A DNA stretch of 36,955 bases from NCBI GenBank assembly GCA_024762655.1, contig JANTHB010000033.1:1-36955 (forward strand). The letters run 5' to 3'. Every line of letters starts with the position of its first letter. Position 1 is the stretch's first letter. Below are positions 8,490-15,686 of this stretch, in pieces. The notes under the pieces were generated by a model. That model saw only the letters and a program-made list of their open reading frames with translations, ran no database searches and was not told where the DNA came from. The position numbers were made by a program, and so were the translations under genes. The stretch is from Bacteroidales bacterium. GTDB taxonomy: Bacteria; Bacteroidota; Bacteroidia; Bacteroidales; VadinHA17.

Positions 8490-8665
8490 AAATAAGTTAA
8501 ATAACTGATTAGATTTATTGATAAATGAGGTCATTTTATACGCAAATGCATAAAGGAAATCAACCGTTTGTTTTCAGGAAGGTTTTTTTATCGGTCCGTT
8601 TACGTGGTCCTGAACGCAGAGGAGTCTAACTATTACCGTCAATTTTTACTACGTAGGTTTTCTTA

Positions 8666-8683
8666 CTGTCCGGCCTGTCCGGC
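8666..8683. repeat. 9-nt tandem repeat (CTGTCCGGC)x2
   Basis: Two exact adjacent copies of CTGTCCGGC lie a few bases past the stop codon of the PKD/CTD gene. They are GC-rich in an AT-rich gap but do not form a good terminator. Confidence 0.7.
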
Positions 8684-8690
8684 GTTTCTA

Positions 8691-10076
8691 TTAATTTTTC
8701 TTTTTGATCAATGTTACATTTCCAAATCGTACGAAAGGTTTTCCATTGGAGAAAGTCCCTTTTGCTTTCCAGATATACACATCGGGTTTAGCCATTTTAT
8801 CAAGGATGTAGCCATCCCATCCTCTTTGTAACTCATTGCTTGTAAAAATCAGTTCTCCCCTGCGGTTGTAGATCTGCAGGTGATATTCCAAAACGCCTTT
8901 CCAGACAGGATGGAAGACTTCATTGGCACCGGGAGTATCCGTAAAATAACCGTCGCAGGGCCCATTGGGATTGGGGATGAATGCATTGGGAAAACGGATA
9001 TAGTACATACTGTTTTCAAAAGCATTCTTTACCACCATCGTATCCATGCATCCTTGCGGTGACCACACTTTCAGGATTATGCTGAAAGGTCCTTCCGAAG
9101 CATAATGATGCACGGGCTCAGCTTCTTCCGAAAAATGACCATCTCCGAAATCCCAGAGATATCTGACAGCATTTTCCGAGTTATTATAAAAAGTGATTTC
9201 TGATTCAGGAACCGCTGCATGCCGTGGATAAATTTCAAACGCAGCTTTGGGAGCTTCAAAAACCGTTATGGTATCCGTCCTGGTAGCTGTTTGTCCCTGT
9301 CTGTTTTTGCCGGTCAGTGAAACAATATAGGTCCCGGATTTTTCAAAGGTATGGTTTGTGTTCTCATTTTGAAATACCAACGGTTTGTTGTCCAGGGTCC
9401 ATGTGTAACTCTCGCAATTTTCAGATTGATTGATAAACCGGACCTGCAGGGGAGGACATCCTTTGTCGGGTACCGTCCTGAATCGAACATGAGGCAGGGC
9501 GTCTTCGGAGGAAGTTTCAGGGGATAATTCCGTTGTTTTTGTATCAGACCCGGTTGTCCCGGGAATTTCCTGTCCTGAAGGAATCTTATCCGGCGGATGA
9601 TGAACGCCTGCATTCTGTTTTTCTTCCGTTTTATCCACTGTCTGTCCCGCAACGGATGGTTTTTTTTCTACCTTTCTGTTCTTCTCCCCATGGGTTATCT
9701 TTTCTTTTTTGTTTGTATTTCTCACACTATCAGGCTTCTCTGTAATCGTTTCATCCGTAAAAATTTTTGCCGGTTGATGATCATTTCTTTTTTCATCAGC
9801 GGTAATTACTGAACTTGTTTTTGCCTGTTCCAAAGAAATTTCCGGAGAAGGTATTTTGTGGTCAGGTGAATGAGTTTTGATCCCCAAATAAATTCCGGTA
9901 GAAACCATTACAAGAGCGGTAAGATAGTAGATATTAAGATGTGAGGGAGAAAATTGCAGGAATTCCTTCCACCGCATTTTCCTGAGCACACGTCCCCAGA
10001 AAGATTTCGAAGGGGTCACGCGGTACCCTTCAAACTCCGTCTTAAACCACTTTTCTATGTTATTGTCCGTCCTCAT
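8691..10076 (-). CDS. Membrane-anchored PKD protein with T9SS type-B CTD; possible anti-sigma factor
   Basis: A 461-aa protein in this order: cytoplasmic N-terminus (1-46) with the pattern IEKWFKTEFEGYRVTPSKSFW seen in Bacteroidota proteins encoded beside ECF sigma factors; one membrane helix (about 47-66); a Lys/Glu/Pro/Thr-rich linker (67-195); two PKD-like domains (about 196-275 and 278-353, the second with YLWDFGDG); and a gliding-motility type-B C-terminal domain (about 360-461, FPNAFIPNPNG to VYIWKAKGTF). The ORF-track start at 10100 is TTG; the ATG at 10076 overlaps the sigma gene by 17 bp, implying coupling. The oddity is a secretion-type CTD on a protein held in the inner membrane by an internal helix instead of a cleavable signal. 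The anti-sigma role is inferred from order and topology. Confidence 0.8.
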   Translation of the reverse strand: MRTDNNIEKWFKTEFEGYRVTPSKSFWGRVLRKMRWKEFLQFSPSHLNIYYLTALVMVSTGIYLGIKTHSPDHKIPSPEISLEQAKTSSVITADEKRNDHQPAKIFTDETITEKPDSVRNTNKKEKITHGEKNRKVEKKPSVAGQTVDKTEEKQNAGVHHPPDKIPSGQEIPGTTGSDTKTTELSPETSSEDALPHVRFRTVPDKGCPPLQVRFINQSENCESYTWTLDNKPLVFQNENTNHTFEKSGTYIVSLTGKNRQGQTATRTDTITVFEAPKAAFEIYPRHAAVPESEITFYNNSENAVRYLWDFGDGHFSEEAEPVHHYASEGPFSIILKVWSPQGCMDTMVVKNAFENSMYYIRFPNAFIPNPNGPCDGYFTDTPGANEVFHPVWKGVLEYHLQIYNRRGELIFTSNELQRGWDGYILDKMAKPDVYIWKAKGTFSNGKPFVRFGNVTLIKKKN

Positions 10077-10632
10077 TTTCTTCCTTATCCCGGATGGCAA
10101 TCCGGCTCATATTTTCCAGCTTATGTCTGATCATTTTTTTAGCTCTGGAATATTGCGATTTGCTTGTATTCACATCAATCTCCAGCATTTCGGCAATTTC
10201 CTTGTGTTTGTATCCTTCGATGGCATAAAGATTGAAAATCATTCTATATCCCGGTGGGAGACTCTGAATGACCTCCAGAAGCTCTTCACGGGTGAAATCG
10301 CTTTTGTCCGGCACCTCTGCATGGGGCGCATCATACATTTTCTCTATCTCGTCGTAATATCTGTGTTTCAAATTTTTGTGATAATATGTAATGGCCGTGT
10401 TTATCATAATTCTTCTCATCCAGTTAAAAAAGGAACCTGCTCCCGAGAACTCCTGCAAATGAAAGAACACCTTGACAAAACCTTCCTGCAGGATGTCTTC
10501 CGCCTCAGCGATATTGGCGGCATAACGGTTACACACACCCAGAAATATATCAGCATAGCGCTCATATAAAATCTTTTGTGCCTGCCTGTCCCTTTTTATA
10601 CAACCCTTTATGATATCTTCATCAGACTGCAT
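10060..10632 (-). CDS. ECF-type RNA polymerase sigma factor
   Basis: A 190-aa group IV sigma-70 factor. Region 2 covers about residues 10-80 (YERYADIFLGVCNRY, AEDILQEGFVKVF, then FFNWMRRIMINTAI) and region 4 about 112-170 (LPPGYRMIFNLYAIEGYKHKEIAEMLEIDVNTSKSQYSRAKKMIR), joined by a short linker. The ORF-track start is a TTG; the ATG at 10632 (MQSDEDII) is more likely and gives the normal length. It overlaps the downstream PKD/CTD membrane protein by 17 bp, the usual arrangement of an ECF factor with its membrane anti-sigma factor. An 8-bp inverted repeat sits 26 bp upstream. The target genes are unknown; porP, two genes downstream, is a candidate. Confidence 0.92.
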   Translation of the reverse strand: MQSDEDIIKGCIKRDRQAQKILYERYADIFLGVCNRYAANIAEAEDILQEGFVKVFFHLQEFSGAGSFFNWMRRIMINTAITYYHKNLKHRYYDEIEKMYDAPHAEVPDKSDFTREELLEVIQSLPPGYRMIFNLYAIEGYKHKEIAEMLEIDVNTSKSQYSRAKKMIRHKLENMSRIAIRDKEENEDGQ

Positions 10633-10657
10633 TCGCTCTACGTAATTTACGACCAGC

Positions 10658-10679
10658 AATGCAACGAAATGGTTGCATT
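10658..10679. promoter_or_regulatory. Inverted repeat upstream of the ECF sigma gene
   Basis: AATGCAAC and GTTGCATT are perfect 8-nt arms around a 6-nt spacer, 26 bp upstream of the sigma factor ATG. It may be an operator or a hairpin in the 5' leader; no -7 box of full consensus is seen nearby. Confidence 0.45.
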
Positions 10680-10825
10680 CAGAAATATTATTTATTAATT
10701 TTTTTTCAACACTGTTTCAGAATATGTTCCCGGATGACAAAGGTCATAAAAATACAAAATATGAATAACGTTATTTTGTAGGTGTTAAGATATAAAAAAC
10801 CTACTAAATACTAAAACGCCGAATC

Positions 10826-11737
10826 ATGTTCAATAAATTTGTTGCTTTCCTTCTCCCCTATTTTCCGAAAAGATTCATATGGATCTTTTCAAAAAGGTAT
10901 ATTGCCGGAGAGACCCTGGAGGATGCCCTGGCGGTTTCGAAAAGCCTGAACCGTGAAGGAGTGAGGGTCACCCTGGATGTATTGGGTGAATTTATCAAGG
11001 ACCTGGATGAAGCTGAAAGGAACAAACAGGAATATCTCCATGTGATTGACCGGTTGGTAGCAGAAAAAATAGACGGGAATTTTTCGGTCAAACCCTCCTC
11101 GTTCGGACTTTTGATCGATGAGGAAGTCTGTTACCGGCATATCCGGGAGATCGTTGCCAAAGCTGCATCGTATCATAATTTTGTCAGGATAGACATGGAA
11201 GACTCTTCCTGTGTCGACCGGGAGATTAAACTGTATAAAAGACTTCATGAAGAGTTTCCCGGAAACGTCGGACTGGTTTTTCAGGCTTATCTGAAAAGGA
11301 CCTTTCAGGATCTGCAGGATTTAACTCCTTTGCACACCCAGGACGCCCCTCTCAATTTCCGGTTATGCAAAGGGATATATGTGGAACCTGCCCGTATTGC
11401 TTATAAGGCTCATGATGAAATCAACCGGCATTATCTTGAAGACCTGGAATATATTCTGCAGAAGGGATTTTTTGTCGGGATTGCCACGCACGACGATTAT
11501 CTTATTGAAGAGGCATACAAACTGCTGAAAAAATATAAGGTCTCCGGTGATGCCTATGAGTTTCAGATGCTGTACGGGGTAACCCCCGAGCGAAGAAGAT
11601 CTGTGGTGAGAAAGGGTCATGCTATGCGCGTGTATGTTCCTTTCGGGAAAGAGTGGTTTGGATATTCCACCCGGCGACTAAAAGAAAATCCCAAAATGAC
11701 CAGCTACATTATCAAAGCACTTTTTAACAGGAAATAA
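10826..11737 (+). CDS. Proline dehydrogenase
   Basis: A 303-aa monofunctional FAD-dependent proline dehydrogenase of the PutA/ProDH TIM-barrel family, which oxidises proline to pyrroline-5-carboxylate and passes electrons to the quinone pool. Recognisable parts are VRIDMEDSS, NFRLCKGIYVEPARIAYK, FVGIATHDD, and the substrate- and flavin-site ending YEFQMLYGV with RVYVPFGKEWFGYSTRRLKENP. The two arginines in YSTRRL bind the proline carboxylate in the family. Length is normal for stand-alone ProDH. It is divergent from the ECF sigma gene and followed by a probable terminator. With pruA elsewhere in the window the route from proline to glutamate is complete. Confidence 0.93.
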   Translation: MFNKFVAFLLPYFPKRFIWIFSKRYIAGETLEDALAVSKSLNREGVRVTLDVLGEFIKDLDEAERNKQEYLHVIDRLVAEKIDGNFSVKPSSFGLLIDEEVCYRHIREIVAKAASYHNFVRIDMEDSSCVDREIKLYKRLHEEFPGNVGLVFQAYLKRTFQDLQDLTPLHTQDAPLNFRLCKGIYVEPARIAYKAHDEINRHYLEDLEYILQKGFFVGIATHDDYLIEEAYKLLKKYKVSGDAYEFQMLYGVTPERRRSVVRKGHAMRVYVPFGKEWFGYSTRRLKENPKMTSYIIKALFNRK

Positions 11738-11747
11738 TCCCAAATAC

Positions 11748-11815
11748 CCCGGATCAACGCATCCGTTCCGTTGTTTCTCCGCTTCCCAATGCGTGATCCG
11801 GGTCTGTTGTTTTTT
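11748..11815 (+). terminator. Probable terminator after proline dehydrogenase
   Basis: CCCGGATCAACGCAT (11748-11762) pairs with ATGCGTGATCCGGG (11789-11802) through 14 bp with one bulged A and a 26-nt loop, followed by a T-rich run. The palindrome CCGGATCCGG at 11816-11825 could compete for the right arm, so an alternative fold is possible. Confidence 0.65.
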
Positions 11816-11938
11816 CCGGATCCGGCAGGTTCCAATACAGGGTCCTGGTTTTTAGGCAAAGTTTCCTGCCTGATATTTGTTGATTTGGTAAAAATTACCT
11901 TATTTTATATGAAATTGTTTCACATAAATCAGGAAGAG

Positions 11939-12673
11939 ATGGATAAAAGAACATTTTTCAAGTCAGCCGCTCTGGCAGGAGCAGGATTATTTGCCACCCG
12001 TATCGGAACCACCGCCACACCCGACCTCCCTTACTTACGTTTGTTTTCTCCCGGTCCGTTGACCAATGATCAGGGAGAATATGTTTTACCACCTTTGGAT
12101 TATCCCTATAATGCCCTGGAGCCTCACATTGATGAACAAACGTTGAAGCTGCATCATGACAAGCATCATGCAGGATACGTAAGAGGGGTAAACAAAGCCA
12201 TGAAGGCTATACAGGGTGCCCGGGAAAAAAATGATTTTTCCCTGATCAAGCACTGGGAAAGGGAGCTGGCCTTTCACGGTGCCGGGCATGTCATGCATTC
12301 CATTTACTGGAAAAACATGACCCCTAAAAAGACTTCGCCTTCAGGAACTCTAAAAAAATATATCAAGCGTGATTTCGGTTCTCAGGAGGCCTTTATCAAC
12401 TATTTTACCGCTGCTACCAAAAGCGTGGAGGGATCCGGTTGGGGCATCCTCGCCTATCAGACGGGAACGGATAAGCTGGTGGTCTTGCAGGCAGAAAAGC
12501 ACCAGAATCAATCGCAATGGATATCTATTCCCATTCTTGTTTGTGATGTATGGGAACATGCATACTATTTAAAATATCAAAATAAAAGAGCCGAGTATAT
12601 CCGTAACTTTTTCGATGTAGTCAACTGGGATGATGTTGGCAGCAGGCTGGATCACCTTTTGGATATGGCCTAA
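11939..12673 (+). CDS. Exported superoxide dismutase, Mn-type features
   Basis: A 244-aa Fe/Mn-family superoxide dismutase preceded by an N-terminal export signal. From the ATG at 11939 (AGGA 8 bp upstream) the protein begins DKRTFFKSAALAGAGLF, a Tat-like motif with KR in place of RR. Metal ligands are all present: H72 in LHHDKHH, H120 in GHVMHSIYW, and D203 and H207 in DVWEHAYY. G115, where Fe enzymes have Gln, together with Q189 before the DVWEHAYY motif, is the Mn-type arrangement. The ORF-track start at 11771 adds 56 residues that read as intergenic sequence. It is convergent with a cytosolic Fe-type SOD across a shared terminator. It presumably protects the periplasm; metal use is inferred. 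Confidence 0.88.
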   Translation: MDKRTFFKSAALAGAGLFATRIGTTATPDLPYLRLFSPGPLTNDQGEYVLPPLDYPYNALEPHIDEQTLKLHHDKHHAGYVRGVNKAMKAIQGAREKNDFSLIKHWERELAFHGAGHVMHSIYWKNMTPKKTSPSGTLKKYIKRDFGSQEAFINYFTAATKSVEGSGWGILAYQTGTDKLVVLQAEKHQNQSQWISIPILVCDVWEHAYYLKYQNKRAEYIRNFFDVVNWDDVGSRLDHLLDMA

Positions 12674-12675
12674 AA

Positions 12676-12701
12676 AAAAGCCCGGAACTTTCCGGGCTTT
12701 T
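12676..12701. terminator. Bidirectional terminator between the two SOD genes
   Basis: An 11-bp perfect stem, AAAAGCCCGGA with TCCGGGCTTTT, closes a 4-nt loop (ACTT). The A and T runs on both sides let it act for the exported SOD gene on the plus strand and for sodB on the minus strand. Confidence 0.92.
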
Positions 12702-12720
12702 TTATGTCACATATTTTAAT

Positions 12721-13296
12721 TTAATATCTCTCTGAGATTACCTCCCAGTTCAACAAGTTCCAGAATGAAGAAACGTAGTCGGGGCGTCTATTCTGATAAT
12801 CCAGATAATAGGCATGTTCCCATACATCACAGGTCATAATGGGGGTTAATCCTTTACGAAGGGGATTCCCTGCATTGCTTTCCTGTATGATTTGCAATTT
12901 GCCTGTATCATCTTTCACCAGCCATGCCCAGCCCGAGCCAAACAGGGTGGCGGCTTTCTTGCCGAATTCGTTCTTAAAATTCTCAAGCGAGCCAAAGTCA
13001 CGTTTGATAGCGTCGGCCAGTGCACCGACCGGTTCTTTCGCTCCATCCGGTCCGAAAGCCAAAAAGTAAAAGGTGTGATTCCACGCCTGGGCTCCGTTGT
13101 TGTAAAGACCTCCGTCAGCTTCCCTGATAATGGTCTCCAGATCAGCATTTTCAAACTTTGTTCCCTTACTCAGGCTATTTGTATTGTTCACATAAGCCTG
13201 GTGGTGTTTTCCGTAGTGAAATTCCAGTGTCTTCCTGGAAATAACAGGTTCCAGGGCATCCATGGGATACGGTAATTCCGGTAATTCAAAAGCCAT
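12721..13296 (-). CDS. sodB: Superoxide dismutase, Fe type, cytosolic
   Basis: A 191-aa enzyme of the Fe/Mn superoxide dismutase family without a signal peptide. Ligands are H27 (FHYGKHH), H74 (AWNHTFYF), D157 and H161 (DVWEHAYY). The second-sphere glutamine is Q70 in NNGAQAWNH, and A142 lies in SNAG; this pattern marks Fe-SOD (some Bacteroides enzymes are cambialistic and also work with Mn). The length matches E. coli SodB. A promoter with a consensus -33 and a one-mismatch -7 lies 40 bp upstream. It converges on the exported SOD, giving the organism one enzyme per compartment. Confidence 0.95.
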   Translation of the reverse strand: MAFELPELPYPMDALEPVISRKTLEFHYGKHHQAYVNNTNSLSKGTKFENADLETIIREADGGLYNNGAQAWNHTFYFLAFGPDGAKEPVGALADAIKRDFGSLENFKNEFGKKAATLFGSGWAWLVKDDTGKLQIIQESNAGNPLRKGLTPIMTCDVWEHAYYLDYQNRRPDYVSSFWNLLNWEVISERY

Positions 13297-13335
13297 AGTT
13301 TATAAGATTTATAAGGTTTAACAATAAAATGAATT

Positions 13336-13366
13336 TAAAAGTAATATAATATAAACAATCTTCAAA
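13336..13366 (-). promoter_or_regulatory. sodB promoter
   Basis: On the minus strand a -33 TTTG (13366-13363) is followed after 19 nt by TACTTTTA (13343-13336), one base from TAnnTTTG, 40 bp upstream of the sodB ATG. Confidence 0.6.
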
Positions 13367-13403
13367 ACAATATGGAAAATTCTTTCTTTCTTGTCCTTAT
13401 TAT

Positions 13404-13435
13404 AAAAGGCCGGTTGAGCATTCAACCGGCCTTTT
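13404..13435 (+). terminator. Orphan strong hairpin with T tail
   Basis: AAAAGGCCGGTTGA and TCAACCGGCCTTTT form a perfect 14-bp stem with a GCAT loop; five Ts follow on the plus strand and a shorter run on the minus strand. It looks like an intrinsic terminator but lies upstream of both flanking divergent genes. Confidence 0.7.
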
Positions 13436-13663
13436 TCCTTAACCTAAAAAACCCAACCTAAAAAATCATGCAATATTTAAACTGCTTCTTTTTTGATTTT
13501 ACCCTACAAAAATACATATTATTTAGATTAAATCCAAATATATATTAATCTTTTGTCAAAAAAATATGATATTTTTTCAAAATCCTGATAAATACGAAAA
13601 ACAACGGTAAAAATCACTATTTTTCGGACTTTCTTTTGGAACAGGACAGGGCATTACAATACC

Positions 13664-14974
13664 ATGAACAAAAGCATTCTACGTCTGGCCATACCCAATA
13701 TCATCAGTAACATTACGGTTCCCCTGTTGGGAATGGTTGATTTGTCGGTGGTAGGACATCTGGAGCAAGTGTATTTCATCGGGGCTGTTTCGTTGGGGAC
13801 GACCATTTTTAATTTTATTTTTTGGGGATTTGCCTTTTTACGAATGAGTACCAGCGGAATCACCGCACAGCTCTTCGGAGCCAAAGACAAATCCGGAACT
13901 ACCCGGGCATTACACCGGGCAGCACTCACCGCATTGCTTTTCGGACTTATCATCCTGCTGCTTCAGATTCCCATTGATAAGATCAGTTTTTATCTGCTGA
14001 ATGGTTCGGAAAGGACCGAATATTTTGCTTCCCGATATTTTTATATCCGCATTTGGGCTGCCCCCGCCACCTTATTATTGTATGTGCTTAACGGATGGTT
14101 TCTCGGGATGCAGAATGCCAGATACCCTATGATCATTGCCCTGGTAATCAACACTATTAACATCATACTGGATTTTCTTTTTGTTTCGGGTTTCGGTATG
14201 AACTCAGACGGAGTGGCCCTGGGTACACTGATCGCGAATTATTCCGGACTGGCTGTAGCCATTTATTTCCTTCGTAAAAAATATCCTGAAACGTTCCGTT
14301 TTGAGGCGTTCTCTTCCATGCTGAACCTGAAAGAATTGAAATCATTGTTTAACCTGAATCTCAACATATTCATTCGTACGGTATGTCTTATTGTGGTTTT
14401 CACATTTTTCACGGCACGCTCAGCGGTTTTCGGTGATAATATACTGGCGGTCAATACACTCCTGTTGCAATTCCACATGTTCTTTTCCTATCTTATCGAT
14501 GGTTTTGCCTTTGCTGCCGAAGCGCTCACGGGCAGATATGCGGGGGCTTCCAACCCTTTCAAACTGAAAAAAGCTATAAAAAGCCTGTTTACCTGGGGTC
14601 TGTTGATCAGCATTCCGTTTTCCCTGGGATATTTTTTCTTCGGCAGGAATATTTTTTCTGTTTTGACCGATAACCAGACGGTAATCCGGATGGCCGAACC
14701 TTATTTTTTGTGGATCGTGGTCATGCCTCTGCTCTCTTTCCCTGCTTTTTTATGGGATGGCATATACATTGGCACCACTTCGTCAAGAGGCATGCGGGAT
14801 ACCATGCTGCTCTCCACCCTGGTCTTCTTTTTTCCGGTATGGTATTTTACACAAAATGCCCTGGAAAATCACAGTTTTTGGCTGGCACTGGCCATTTTTA
14901 TGATCAGTCGTGGGGTTACAATGACTATATTTGCAAAAAAATATATCTTTAAAGATTCATTAATATCCGTATGA
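13664..14974 (+). CDS. MATE family efflux transporter, DinF-like
   Basis: A 436-aa polytopic inner-membrane protein with about 12 hydrophobic helices in two similar halves. The N-terminal half opens with LRLAIPNIISNITVPLLGMVDLSVVGHL, the typical MATE first helix; the later FAFAAEALTGRYAG and WDGIYIGTTSSRGMRDTM stretches resemble the DinF branch. MATE proteins expel cationic or aromatic compounds using Na+ or H+ gradients; the substrate here is unknown. The stop codon overlaps the next start codon as ATGA, so translation of the DUF1858 gene is coupled. With PTPS and folE it heads a four-gene strand-matched cluster. Confidence 0.9.
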   Translation: MNKSILRLAIPNIISNITVPLLGMVDLSVVGHLEQVYFIGAVSLGTTIFNFIFWGFAFLRMSTSGITAQLFGAKDKSGTTRALHRAALTALLFGLIILLLQIPIDKISFYLLNGSERTEYFASRYFYIRIWAAPATLLLYVLNGWFLGMQNARYPMIIALVINTINIILDFLFVSGFGMNSDGVALGTLIANYSGLAVAIYFLRKKYPETFRFEAFSSMLNLKELKSLFNLNLNIFIRTVCLIVVFTFFTARSAVFGDNILAVNTLLLQFHMFFSYLIDGFAFAAEALTGRYAGASNPFKLKKAIKSLFTWGLLISIPFSLGYFFFGRNIFSVLTDNQTVIRMAEPYFLWIVVMPLLSFPAFLWDGIYIGTTSSRGMRDTMLLSTLVFFFPVWYFTQNALENHSFWLALAIFMISRGVTMTIFAKKYIFKDSLISV

Positions 14975-15243
14975 TCATGCCTGTCACGAAAGATATCGAG
15001 ATCGAAGAGCTGGTAGAGAGAGTGCCTGCTTCCGTTTCGTACCTCAGCAAAAAAGGGATCCGTTGTATCATGTGTGGTGAACCTATCTGGGGAACCCTCG
15101 AGGAAGCGGCCCGGGAAAAAGGGTTCTCTGACGAAGAAATAGAGGTTTTTGTCAGGGAGATTAACGAACTGGAACAAAAAGGAGAGTCTCCCAGACCGAC
15201 TGATCTGTCCAAAAAGATAAAGCCTTTGGATACTTCCGAATAA
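14971..15243 (+). CDS. DUF1858 domain protein with CxxC motif
   Basis: A 90-aa soluble protein that matches the DUF1858 pattern: VTKDIEIEELVERVPASVSYLSKKGIRC, then C-I-M-C and WGTLEEAAREKGFSDEEIEVFV. DUF1858 is found alone or fused to redox and ferredoxin-like proteins; the two cysteines could bind metal or form a disulfide, but no biochemical role is established that I can apply here. The start used is the ATG overlapping the MATE stop; a second ATG two codons later is equally possible. The charged tail after residue 68 is probably disordered. Confidence 0.85.
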   Translation: MIMPVTKDIEIEELVERVPASVSYLSKKGIRCIMCGEPIWGTLEEAAREKGFSDEEIEVFVREINELEQKGESPRPTDLSKKIKPLDTSE

Positions 15244-15268
15244 TGGTCATACCCCAAAAACACACATC

Positions 15269-15685
15269 ATGATATACCTTACCCGTCGGGAACGTTTCAA
15301 TGCGGCTCATCGCATGTACCGGGAAGAATGGAGCGACGAAAAAAACTATGAAGTTTTCGGAAAATGCTCTAACCCCAACTGGCATGGACACAATTATGAA
15401 CTCTTTGTAACCGTCAGGGGGGAACCGGATCCTCATACAGGACTACTTATCAACCTGAAAGAGGTCAGCCGGATCCTCCGGGAATATGTTATTGACCGGC
15501 TGGATCATAAAAACATCAACCTGGAAGTGGATTTTATGCAGGGGAAGATTGCATCCACCGAGAATCTGGCCATGGCCATCTGGGACGTACTGGAACCCCA
15601 TTTTAAATCGTTGGGGGTTGCCCTGCATACCATACAGATCAAAGAGTCTGAAAACAATATTGTAGAATATCAAAAAAATCAATAA
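15269..15685 (+). CDS. 6-pyruvoyltetrahydropterin synthase/QueD family enzyme
   Basis: A 138-aa T-fold enzyme acting on dihydroneopterin triphosphate, the product of the next gene. Zinc ligands are H14 (FNAAHRM), H39 and H41 (NWHGHNYEL); C33 (FGKCSNPN) is the catalytic cysteine, and LDHKNIN (D79, H80) plus the C-terminal IKESENN glutamate complete the active site. The [13 protein letters not shown] and [16 protein letters not shown] stretches look more like eukaryotic-type PTPS than E. coli QueD, but bacterial members of either type can make 6-carboxytetrahydropterin for queuosine. No queC or queE is in view, so the product is undecided. It ends one base before folE starts. Confidence 0.9.
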   Translation: MIYLTRRERFNAAHRMYREEWSDEKNYEVFGKCSNPNWHGHNYELFVTVRGEPDPHTGLLINLKEVSRILREYVIDRLDHKNINLEVDFMQGKIASTENLAMAIWDVLEPHFKSLGVALHTIQIKESENNIVEYQKNQ

Positions 15686-15686
15686 A

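Larger units (their letters stand above)
8339..8690. other. Gene-free region between the PKD/CTD gene and porP-like gene
   Basis: About 350 bp of AT-rich DNA without a credible gene. It holds the porP-like -7 box (8397-8404), an 11-nt direct repeat AAATGTAAAAA at 8404-8414 and 8480-8490, an 8-bp inverted repeat at 8471-8489, an 8-bp palindrome CTACGTAG at 8649-8656 and a 9-nt tandem repeat at 8666-8683. The ORF at 8568-8831 on the plus strand runs antisense into the PKD gene and looks like a shadow. I see no RNA gene. Confidence 0.6.
13297..13663. other. Gene-free divergent region between sodB and the MATE gene
   Basis: 367 bp of AT-rich DNA. It carries the sodB promoter (13336-13366), a very strong hairpin (13404-13435) that ends no visible gene, and a run of A/T-rich leader sequence before the MATE gene. 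A weak -7-like TATTTTTC at 13618-13625 may serve the MATE gene. A 26-codon ORF at 13468-13548 has no support as a gene. A short untranslated RNA ending at the hairpin is possible. Confidence 0.6.

Noticed and set aside
10633-10659. TTG start for the ECF sigma factor
   Set aside because: An ATG nine codons later starts a normal-length sigma factor, and the TTG lies within the inverted repeat.
13468-13548. 26-codon ORF (MQYLNCFFFDF) in the sodB-MATE gap
   Set aside because: Low-complexity, AT-rich, no ribosome-binding motif and no recognised peptide; more likely chance.
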